Origin: Iris pallida
Lineage: Eukaryota; Streptophyta; Magnoliopsida; Asparagales; Iridaceae
Direction of reading: 5' to 3'
Assembly: GCA_029216955.1 (NCBI GenBank)
Contig: JANAVB010002199.1
Location: 11,121,952-11,185,951 of the forward strand
Length of the DNA: 64,000 nucleotides
A program made the position numbers and the translations under genes. The notes under the pieces were generated by a model. It saw only the letters and a list, made by a program, of their open reading frames with translations, searched no databases and was not told the DNA's origin. Shown in pieces: positions 30,637-41,500 of the stretch. Positions within the stretch are counted from its first letter, which is position 1. Each line of letters starts with the position of its first letter.

Positions 30637-31945
30637 TGTCATGACCCGCACCCGGATATACGGATACGAATACGTGGGCCACGCCCAGCCTACGTCGCAG
30701 TATCGGCGGTAGAACGCTGTCTAGTACCCAATAAATATACACTACATCTAGAAGGCCTACAACTATAAATATACTCTAGTCACATCACAACAGCTAGGGA
30801 TGATAAGACAAGAAAGATAACTAAAACACAAGAACAACTAGAAACTACTAGAAGGAATCATAAGACAGGAAAATAAAGAAGGAAAAACAAGACGAACTAA
30901 AGATAACTACCAGGCAACTCACATAGAAGAATAGTGAGATCCACCCCAGCTAGCAACATCATGAAGTCCTATAATGGCACAACTACTCCTAAATATTATC
31001 AACGGTATCCTGTCAGGAAAATGAGCAAGTACAAACACTAACAGCAGTTCCATATGAATTGACAAATTCTATAAGAGACAGTATAATGAACTACAAGACA
31101 AAGATATATGAAGACTTGGGAACCGTTCGGAAGTTGAGCTACAACCCTTAAACCAAACAAGGACCGGAATTGTAACCCTTCTCCCGAGCAGAACTTAGTC
31201 TCCAATCAAGGTACAATATAAAGGTATGTAGAACATGTGAGTAACTGAATATCATAGCATGGTGAGAAAGTACTGAATGTAGGACAGAACAGGATATATG
31301 ATAAGATAAGTAAATATAAAATGTGCCTTGAATTATTAGAGCGTTATGTGATCGGCAAGGGAAACATGGTAGGGTTATCCACTTGGCCCGACAATCCGCG
31401 GTGACCTCAACGGAAAGTCATGCCGGCCAACCTGGATAACATGGATATGGAGGTATCTGCTACACCCTACGTGAGGTGAGAGTGGCACAAGCAAAATAGT
31501 GACATGGGGCTTTGATCACATAACCCCTAATAATTCTCCATCTCCGAATAGTATAATGGACCTGGACATGACACGTCATGACACGGGATTCCCTAAGAGG
31601 ATAGCTACTCCCTCTCAGGAATCGGTGTCTATACAAGTACATGGAACATGACAGAAAATGTACATATATACCAAGAAAATCCAAGAATAACATCTCATGT
31701 CATGATCCAACATATACTAGTCCGTGAACTATCGTGACTGGGAATCAAGTAAGACACTATGACTGAATCGGATATAGCAGATATCAAGACAATGAAAACT
31801 ATCAGTGAATGTACTCGCCTGCGGTCCTGAGCTGTCAATGGGGTCGATGCTCAGAGTGATGCCATAGACCTAAAGATAAGATATATAAGCTAATTAGGGT
31901 TCAACAGTGTTAGGCTTGATTCTATAGTATAAACTATGTAATCTA

Positions 31946-32196
31946 GGTCAATCTAAGTCAAAGCAAGTCAAACTAGGTCAATCTAAGTCAAGGGTTGACT
32001 TACAGTTGACTTTTGGTCAACTGGTCAACTCTGGTCAATCCTAGGCCAACTCTAGGTCAAACTTGACTAACGTTGACTAACAGTTGACTTTGGGTCAACT
32101 AGTCAACTTCGGTCAAGTTCTAATCAATTTTAGGCTACGGTTGACTTTCGGTTGACTTTTGGTCAAAATAGTCAACTGTGGTCAACCAAGGTCAAA
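31946..32196. promoter_or_regulatory. Cluster of GTCAA/TTGAC motifs in the LTR
   Basis: I count 23 GTCAA or TTGAC pentamers in about 250 bp, in both orientations and often paired (GGTCAACTGGTCAAC, GGTTGACTTTCGGTTGAC). TTGAC(C/T) is the W-box core bound by WRKY factors. Whether it is bound here is an inference. Confidence 0.5.
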
Positions 32197-32510
32197 ATCT
32201 AGTCTCTATAAACATCTACAGGGTCAACATATCAATTTCAGTGATGGTGAAATCACTGGAATCGATGGATCTCAAAATACAAACAAAAGAGGAAGATTAT
32301 AATAATAGGGTGAAAACCTACAGATGTTGTCGGATGGTGAAACAAACATCACCAACGTGTCCAGAATGGTCAAATCAGCTAGAATAGCCTATCCATAAGT
32401 CCAATTTGGACACAGGGGCAAAAAGGTAATTTTGGATCAAAACGGTGTCCGTGTCGGACCCGCTTTGCACCGAAAAACGTGCAAGAAAACTAGTCTACCA
32501 AACCTAACAA

Positions 32511-32990
32511 ATTATATGTCCACGAATCCAGAATTACGATACGAACCCAACGATATATCCAGAATTGGATTCCGTTGACCCGATCTCAAATTGGTCCGTT
32601 GACCAGGACATTGAAATTCCGATTTGCACGGAAAAGCGTGTCGGAGCCAATGTCCTCAAAACTCAGCAAATTATATGTCGACGAGTCCAGAATGACGATA
32701 CGAACTCAACGGTATATCCGGAATTAGATTCCGATGAGCCGATCTCAAAATGATCCGTTGGCCCGGATATTGGTATCCGACTTGCACCGAAATGTGTGCC
32801 GGAACCAATGTCCACTAAAATCTAGCAAATTATATGTCAACGAGTCCAAAATGACGATACGAACTCAACGGTATATCCGGAATTGGATTCCGATGAGCCG
32901 ATCTCAAAATGATCCGTTGGCCCGGATATTGGTATCCGACTTGCACCGAAATGCGTGCCAGGGCCCACGTCCTCCAAATCTAACAAACTT
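32511..32990. repeat. 159-bp tandem repeat, three copies
   Basis: Copies start at 32511, 32670 and 32829 with ATTATATGTC and share ATCCGTTGGCCCGGATATTGG and GATGAGCCGATCTC segments; copies 2 and 3 are nearly identical, copy 1 more diverged. A fourth copy decays after 32987. Confidence 0.85.
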
Positions 32991-33892
32991 TATATGAAAA
33001 CGTGCCAGAACGATGCCACGAGTCTACTGGTGGCATCGGAAATTGAATCTGGAGTCCCGTGTTCAAAAATAGAATTTTACAACTTGGAAATTACGAATTC
33101 GGACGGCCAACTTTGGCGTCGAATTCAACCAACCAAACGTGTTCACAATGAAACAAAATTTAAGGGGCAATAAGAGGGTTATACCAGCTTCGCATAGGAA
33201 CTGATGGCACGCCAGACGGAGCTGCGACGGCGGAGTTACGAGCTGACGAAGTCGGCTCCACGAAACTGTCCAAAAATAGTTCAAATTAAAACGTCAACTT
33301 GGTGGCCGGTTTTGATCTATCAAACGACAAAATTAACGGATGAAATTTTAGGGGAGTGAAGAGCTATATACCGAGATTGTGACGGAGCAAAGAGTTCGCC
33401 GATCCAACGGTCGGATTGTCCAAAAAAATGCGCAAAGTCGCTATCCCGGAGCGAACTTCCAGCCTTGATCCCGCGCGCGTCACGCCGGGATTTCGTGCAA
33501 AATGCACAAAACGCCTAGGCGGCGCGTCGGGGAAGGAGCTAGCACGTCGGGAGTGCTCGCCGGAGGGTGCGCCGGCCGAGGGGACCACGGGGGACCGTGC
33601 GGCGGCTGGCCACGGCGGCGGCGGCCCAGCGGGGGAGGGAGGAGGAGGAGAGTGGTGGTGTTGGTGATGGTTATGGTGATGGTGTTGTTGATGATAATGG
33701 AGATGGTGGTGGTGATAATGAAGTGGACGAGGAAGGAGGAGATGGTGGCTGTGGTGGTGGTGGTGGTGCTCGGCCATGGGTGGAGTAGGGGGTTCGGCCA
33801 ATGGAGCTGGTGGTGATGTTGGTGTTAATGGTGGTGGTGTAGTTGTGGTGGTGTGTTTAACAAGAGAGAGAGAATCATGTGTGTGTAATATA

Positions 33893-34080
33893 TAAAGAGA
33901 GAGAGAGAGAGATATATATTATAGGGAGTAGAGAGAGAAAAGAGGTCGGCTGAGAGGGGGTATGGGCTGGTGGAGAGAGGGGGTGAGGTGTTTATGTAAG
34001 GAGAGAGAGAGAGAGAGAGAAAATTAGATATTATATATTATATATTATATTATATATGCACATATATATACATATATAAA
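33893..34080. repeat. GA and TA microsatellites
   Basis: GAGAGAGAGAGAGA tracts at 33896-33912 and 34001-34020 and a TATATTA/TATATA stretch at 34029-34078 within the LTR-like insertion. Confidence 0.9.
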
Positions 34081-34901
34081 AGAGAGAAAAATAGAGGTAT
34101 TTAAAAATAGAGAAAAGTGGGAATTTATGTGGGGTGTATGGGTAGTCACGAAAGGACAACATGGAGCTTGGGTTCAGGTTCGGTCGAGCCGGGTCGGGTC
34201 AAAATCGGACATGGTGCAATATTTGAATTAAAATAGGTATTTATGATCATGGGTAAATAAATAGTATGTGGGGGATCAAATAAATGTGACACAAGTGTCG
34301 TGCGGGTAATAGGCTTCGTGTGGGCCATGTCCATATTTGGGGTCGACTAGGTTGGGTCGATGTCGAGTCCTGAAATTAAATTGGAAATTAAATCAGGTTC
34401 TACGGTAGATAATTAATCGGCCTAAATTGACCCGAAAGTTGTGTGAAGGAAATGAAGCACAAAATGGAGTGTCTGAGTGGGACACGAAGGTCATGGGTGT
34501 AGAACGTCTCGAGTAGATCATACATGACAAGTTGGTTTCGAGAGAATGACTAGCCTTGTGCTCCTAAATTAAAAGTCATGGTAACGTGCTTATGAGGATC
34601 AAAGAAAAGAGTGGGAAATCAATTAATAATTAAATGATCTAAATTGACCCGAACATGTGCGAAGCAAAAAGAGTACAAGGAAACAAGTTCGAGTGGGACA
34701 CAAAATATCAATATGAAGATAATCTCGTCTACTACAAACTTCAAGAAGGAAGTTTCTAGAGACTGGCATCCCTGATGCTCTAGAAATCCAAGTCATGGTA
34801 AAGAGCGTTTAATGATCAAAATTAATTAAATAAAATTAATTATCGAGAATAAATAATTTGGAAAATTCGAAAATAAATTCCGAAAATTCAGGGGGCTTAC
34901 A

Positions 34902-35280
34902 CATTCTCCGTGTCAAAATAATGGAGAATGACCATTCTCCGTGTTGAAATGACGGAAAATGGCTCCGTGATAAAATGACTGAGAATGGCCATTCTCCGTC
35001 ATTTTAACACGGAGAAATGTTATTCTTGGTCAATTTAACAAGGAGAATGGCCATTCTCCGTGGTTTTAGCACGGAGAATGGCCATTCTCCTTGTTAAATT
35101 GACGGAGAATGGCCTTTCTCTGTCATTCTAACACGGAGAATGGCTATTCTTTGTCAATTTAACAAGGAGAATGGCCATTCTCCGTAGTTTTAGCACGGAG
35201 ACTGACCATTCTCCGTGGTTTTAGCACGGAGAATGGCCATTCTCTGTGATATTACCACGGAGAATGATCATTCTCCTGCA
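34902..35280. repeat. Palindrome array B2, right half
   Basis: Continuation of the B palindromes after the insertion, ending TTCTCCTGCA exactly as in array B1. The following block is shared with 24310-24515. Confidence 0.9.
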
Positions 35281-35480
35281 TTTTATGGCCAGTTGAAACT
35301 TTGAAGGGCCATAACTTTTGATTGGAGGTCGAAACGAGGCCGGTTTGTCGCAAAAGGAGCATATTTTCGAGGAGCCGAAGATTAACAGCTTCTTCGTTAG
35401 TCGGCCTTCCGAAATTTTAGAATCATGAAAAAAATGATGTTTGGACCTCCGTTTTAACAGTTCTACCATTTGTCGACCTT
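35281..35480. repeat. Second copy of the 200-bp block
   Basis: Matches 24310-24515 with scattered substitutions and small indels (GTTGAAACTTTG, CATAACTTTTGA, GGTCGAAACGAGGCC, CGGCCTTCC). Similarity resumes near 35735 (GGGCATTTCATAAATTTT) after about 250 bp of extra sequence. Confidence 0.8.
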
Positions 35481-38162
35481 TTCAAAATTTTTCGACGAGT
35501 TTTTGAAGTAAGGTTTGAAGATTTTTCAGGAGAAAACCTAGATTCGAAAGTGAGCAGCGTATGAAAGAAGAGGAAGTATCGAAACATTTTTTTAAGAGTA
35601 GTTTCGTGGGTGTTTTCAATAAATTAGAATGAAGGACAAAAAGGTCATTCGGAACCCCCTTTATTTATTTTGTGCTAATTCTGTGCACGCGATGAAATGT
35701 TTTTGTGCGGTAGATTTTTCATAAATTTTTTTCGTTTTTTGGGCATTTCATAAATTTTTCCTTAAAAATATATATGTTTATCCTTTGACAAACATGTTGT
35801 ATATTTTCAAGATCACATCCTGATCGAAATATTAATCTTATCTTGACATATTTATAGAATCATAATTTTAAATAGTAGTTGGATATGCATAGGACTGCCA
35901 AAATTTGGCAGTCCTGATTTAGAGAGTCATTTATACTAGAATTGTCAAAAATTTATTAATCCTGACTATTGTCCAGCCAAAATTTTGACAGTCATGCGTT
36001 GTCCCCAATGAGACTGTGTCGATTTCTGTCATTTCAGAGCCCCTATAATGAGTTTAAAAAATTATCTAATGAGAGCCTAAAGCCTCATTTTGGAGTATCT
36101 AATACAATATTAGAGTTAGAGGAGGAAGAGGAAGAAAAAAAGAAATGAAGAGTGTTGTGTTATGGAAGGAGTTGTATTGCCCCTATCAAATTTTTGATAC
36201 CCCCTAAAAATAACTTAAGTGTGTTATCTCATATCCTGTGTCGCCCCTAGTAAACTCGGTAACGTCCTTACATTTGTCATTATAAACTACTAAAAAATCT
36301 CCTGTACTCCTTATAATTTGTTCTCTTAACAGAAATGTACTTATATTTACCGAAGTTTAATGATTTCAGACAAAGAGTACCAAATTTCTTAAAATTAAAA
36401 AATAGATACAAACATCATACTTTATGGTATTTTTTTATTTACAAAAAAAAACCATAAGCTATGGAAAATTTCTTGATTTAAAAAAAAATTCAAAGAAAAT
36501 GCCATATCATTGTTTGCGTTGCCAAATAATTTTGTATTTTTTTCACTTAATTCCTATGACAAATACTAATTTGCATTCCCTTATGCAATTTTTTTTAATT
36601 TTTTTTGGCAAAATCCTGATAACTTGGTTAAATTTGTTAAACCCCCCCTCCCGATATCTCCAGGTCTATTAACGTAGGTCAGGAAGCAACGCTTCCTATG
36701 GGTCCCGGTTCTTTGGTCAGCATCCATCGTAGATATTCGAAAGCGAAACCCTAAAACCTAATCAGTTTTTTGATTATTTTATAACTAGAATTTTATGTGT
36801 CTTTATTCTGGTTTAAAGGTATTATTGGAATTTCGACTGTAAATGAGTATGTATGTATGTATATAAACTTCATTTGTTCTAGGGTTTGACCGTGAGAGAA
36901 TATACAATTGTCTCTTTTTGTATAACTATGTCGTACATTTTCTTACAACCCAACACAGGATAAAAAATTATTGGAGTATAATGTGCAAAAACTTTTGTAA
37001 CAAAAACGCCATAAGCTATGGCATTTTGTATTTTAGCAAACTTGGTACTCTCTGTCTACCATCACAAAACTTTGGTATCATCTACATAAATTTTAGTCCT
37101 TTTAATGATTTGTTATTTATATCATATACTATGACTGTGACATTTAATCTTATTAATTACAGTCGTCCTTTATCCTCGTCTTTTGTCATGTTGTTAGTAC
37201 ACGTACCGATTAATCAAAATCGTCATATCAATCTTCTTGTCTCACATCATAAAAGAGAACATTGTTTTCTTATATAGACTAGTTGTACACGTGCCATGTT
37301 GGCACTTTCCGATATTTTTGGGATAAAAAACAAATATGATTATTTTTTTCAGTAAAAAGTAGATGTGATTTGATAAAATAAAGAAAATTTTGAGTTGTAC
37401 ACTAACTATAATGCAATATTTCTTAATTTCAACTCATGATTGTGCGAGTCTTTTTTAAATCTTCCATTTAAATATTTTGTTGAATATAATTATACCATAA
37501 TTTAGTTGTGGTAATTATGAATTTATATCTTTCATACCAATAAGATCTTATTCAAAAATACTATAGTATACTTCATCTTTTGAATTAGTAATCATTTATA
37601 ATTATTGATTTTGTCGTCAAATCTATGTTTCAAACTATAGAGAAAGAAAAAGAAATTAAGAATGTTTGTTTGGTGGACTCCTGAATTGTTATCTTGTTCA
37701 TATTCTACAGTAGATTTAAATCGGGCGTATTAGGACACGAAGACTCCCTCAATCAAGTAACGACGGTGATAACTAAGAAAAGGACACATCAGTCTTGATT
37801 AATAAATCAATCTCAGATGAGACCATTGTTGATCACGAAGAAAAGACCCGGAAAAAAAATGAGAGATCAAAGGAGCTTCAAGAACATAGAATCTGCACAG
37901 AAAACGCAATCCATGATCTCTGAAAATTTTATTTCTACCAGATGAAAAGGCAACATTAACCAGGAGGTTCTACTCGGGCATGAACATAATTTTTAGCAGC
38001 AGAACCTATTCAAAGCATTTGTTAACATTTGTGTAAAAAAAAACAAAACAAATAACCTTCTTGTTTCTAAGACGTTTGAAGAGCAATGATTCCTCCTAAG
38101 TTTGTAGGAAGCTGACAAACGACCAAACTAATCTAGGCTAGAAATTTTGATAATTTTTAATA
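35481..38162. other. AT-rich intergenic, decayed element end, no gene
   Basis: A single perfect A-type palindrome sits at 35891-35915 (12-bp arms around one A). At about 36180-36265 there are CCCCTA repeats (TTGCCCCTATC, TACCCCCTA, GTCGCCCCTAGT) resembling a decayed MULE terminus. The rest, to 38162, has no supported coding region; ORFs such as 36424-36672 and 36918-37277 are AT-rich chance frames. Confidence 0.4.
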
Positions 38163-38327
38163 TTCGTCCTACTTACTAATAGAAATTTTTACTTGCATCC
38201 CACTTTTTGTCATGAAAAATATCCGGCAACTGTTTTCAGTGACAGAATAATGATTTCCGTGACAAAAAGTGGAATGTAAGTCTAATAAACACTGTAAGTA
38301 CAAATTTATATTAGTAAATGGGACGAA
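38163..38327. mobile_element. Foldback MITE
   Basis: Ends TTCGTCCTACTTACTAATAG and a near-complement (TATTAGTAAATGGGACGAA). Inside, CCACTTTTTGTCA faces TGACAAAAAGTGG. Target duplication not evident. It lies about 200 bp 3' of the GIP1-like stop codon, probably in or next to its 3' UTR. Confidence 0.7.
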
Positions 38328-38530
38328 AGTAAAAAAATCCTAGAAAATTAAGCACCAGTAATATATTCATATTACTGTCCATCAATTGAATGAACATATA
38401 TATTGAGAAACAATGAAGAGAGTTCTAACTACACATTTTCATCCAAACATTTACCTGCTAAAAGTAGCTTGATGTATTCAAATAACGAGCAATACAAATA
38501 AGATATCCAATATCAGAGAAAACATTCCTT

Positions 38531-41500
38531 TTAGAAGTTATTTGTCCAGCCAAAATGTCCGATCTGGGTTTGCTGATACGCTCCCACCTGAGCAGCAGCG
38601 GCAGCGGCTGCCACCGGCCCTCCAACTCCAACATTAGCACCTAAGCCCTGCAGAGCCTGCTGGTGGATTAGGTGGTGCATAGGGCCAGAGATCGGAACTT
38701 GTTGTGAGGGATGGTAGAAGCTTGTGTATTGCACATGAGGAGATTGAGCTGCGACTGCTGCTGCATTGAAAGATTGATGACTACCATGGGCTGCCGGCAA
38801 GAATGCCGGATGTGCTGCTGGTGCTGCTTGACCTGGCAAATTATAGTATGGCGTTGACTGCAAACCCGCAAGCTCAGTTGGAGTCTGAATCCAAATATCA
38901 GATGCTTCAGCCTGTGGAAACCATTTGATGAGATTTCAATCAATCTTGAATCTAACAAGAACTGAAATGACCTTTAATCTCCCAAAAGGTTGGATTATTC
39001 AGAAGTAGGTGTCAAGCATTATGTGAAATGTATTTAATAGGGAAAACTCAAAATTTTAGCAGAATGGGCGCGCTATCATAGACACATCATCCAAGCCAAT
39101 TTTCACTTTATGTGCATATTCTCGAAATTGTATCCAAACTTTGGATATTTCAACACTATAGTATCATTTAATTATATGATTATTCCCACAACCCATACAC
39201 AATGATTCATTTATGTGATACACATGTGCATGTATATATGGGGTAAAATTCAAAAATTGTGCAAGCTGAACTACAGGAGAACCCAAAACATGTTCACAAA
39301 AGCAAGATCAAAAAAAGAAAAAGAAACCCGAGTAACGTTTATAAACCAACACATAAGACAAAGCAAGAGTACTAAAGAACAAAGACAAGTTCAGTTATTT
39401 TACTATTATAAAACAAAGCCGATGAAAAACATCATACTTACATACATATTTACTTATGTGTAATAACTTAAAATATCTGGATATGTTTGTAAATGACATT
39501 TCCCCCCTAAAAATCAGTTCAGTTCCGTCAATATATTAAAATAAGCAAACAGTTCAATAAGTACAATTGTCTAGAAAGATCCAATCAAACAACTTTTTAA
39601 GGATACACAGAACTAAAACTTTTTTTACTACACAAGTATTAGTATATACCAAAATCATTAGTCTGAAATAATCCATTCTTATTAGAAGACACTTTGCCAA
39701 CACACATGACATCTCAATAACACAGCTAAGTGAAAGATGAATACCTGAGGATTTTGAACATAAGGATTGTTGTCTTTGATCCTCCCAACATCCTCAAAGC
39801 CAGTTGTGGTCCCAATTGTCCTAGGGGTGCCAACGGTGTATCCACCTGGATTGGTGAAATTCCCAAATCCATTGGTGGGACTTCCAGAATGGATTGGCTT
39901 ATACTGTGATGCTGTAAACTTCACGCCGCTGGTCGTTACATGCGAGTTTCCCGACGACATCAGAAGATAATTATTACCATTTGAAGGGTGAGAGTATGAA
40001 GGATTGTTAGAATAGTTGGCCATGCCCATTTGTGGGACATATACTGGAGAATAAATCTGGCGATATGGGTAATTTGGGTAATGTGAGATCTGTACTTGTG
40101 GGTAAAATTGGGTTAAAGGTTGCTGCTGCGACTGCTGTTGTATTATGGGGATGCTGGAAACTGGACCACTACCTGCTACATGAGAGCTGAAGGCCTGAGG
40201 CAGAAAATGCAACGAAAAGGTCATGAGAATAATATTATATATAAAAAATGGAGATATCTAGTACAAGTTAGAATGGTTCGGAATCAGGAAAAAAAAATCG
40301 TTGGCTTTATCATAAAATTAGGGCTTTCACCATGCATGTTTCAGTAGAAGCATAGAACTTCAAGAACACTTTATAATCTTTGTGAAGAAATAACCAATCC
40401 TCTATCCAGAAGGGAAAAACGAAGAAATAAACATTCCAGAAATAGAGGGGGTAAATAAGTTTGTTCTTTTCTTTTTCAGTGACCCGGTGCATTATACTAT
40501 CTTCTCTTTTATATTAAAATTCAACATTTCAGCATCTACTTGTCGTCTTCATACTTCCGCTTTGCTTTTGAAGACCTTGCAGAAGAATAAAAGTTGGAAC
40601 ACTTCACGGTCTTCACCCAAGTAAAGATGGCTTTTGCTTTCAAAGAATGTTTATTCATTGTTTGGCACAAAAAGATAAAAACGACAGTGAAAACATCACA
40701 GCGCATGCCAAAATTCTGTATCTAGTATGACATGTTTCATATAGTTTGCTCACTGATACCAAAAAGGACAATCTAAATCCAGTTAAACATCGATTAAAAA
40801 TGTTTGCTGATGCAAAAAATTTAAAAGAGACGACTACACAGTAGCCCAAATAGCTGTCATAATGACCAGAAACGTGGCAACAGAAATGGTTTAGGTCCTG
40901 GATTATATTATAAGTATGTTTTTTCATATTTACCTATGCAATCTTGTATTATTTATGTCTTTTGATGTATGTGAGTCTGTGCCTGATGGTATTATGGACA
41001 TTCTTAATGACTCTTTCTGGATAGACATAGTAAAAGGAACAGAAAGAGATGCCACCAACTGGAATACCTTTCATCCAGATATATGGCATCTTTTTTCTAC
41101 ATACTTGAAAACAAGCAGGCTATTTAGGTATACAGCTGCTTTCTGTGTAGAAGATAAGATTGCACATTCTACATGTGTTAATGAATCAGTTAGTATCAGT
41201 CTTTCTCACTGAGACCTAGAGATATTCGAAAACACTGTTCTAAAAGGCGGTCTAGGCGGCCGCCTAGACCCCTCGACGCCCGACTATGCATATTTTGGGG
41301 TTTTATGGACTTTTTCTACAATTTTCAGTAGGGTTTTAGGATTTATTTTTGAACTGCCTAGATCTAGACGGCCGTCTAGGCGGGCTAGGCGGTAGGCGGC
41401 GGGTGCCCGCCCGACTAGCGCCTAGCGCTTTTCACAACCTTGTTCAAAAATCTTATAGGCAAGTCCTTACGGTGATGACTTAGTTTCCACACATCACTTG

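Larger units (their letters stand above)
30637..34901. mobile_element. LTR-like insertion of 4265 bp (probable solo LTR)
   Basis: It begins TGTCATGACCCGC, ends GGGGGCTTACA, and is flanked by CATTC on both sides (30632-30636 and 34902-34906), the 5-bp duplication and TG...CA ends of LTR retrotransposons. No gag or pol is inside, and I see no internal second LTR. Segment 31120-31200 (ACCAAACAAGGACCGG) is similar to 63660-63740 in the LTR at the right edge. Long LTRs of this kind occur in Tekay/Del-type Gypsy elements. ORFs inside (32178-33173, the His-rich 33364-33801) are not gene-like. Confidence 0.75.

Noticed and set aside
33364..33801. His-rich ORF (minus) and Gly-rich ORFs (plus)
   Set aside because: Product of GGT/ATGG microsatellites inside an LTR; no conserved motif.
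36918..37277. 119-codon ORF
   Set aside because: AT-rich intergenic DNA; composition and lack of motifs do not support a gene.
38458..38958. Alternative minus frames over the last GIP1-like exon
   Set aside because: The frame 38911-38531 joins the other exons and matches the family; the others are shadows.
40916..41212. 98-codon ORF in the GIP1-like intron
   Set aside because: No splice-consistent link to the exons, no known motif, and flanked by a MITE.
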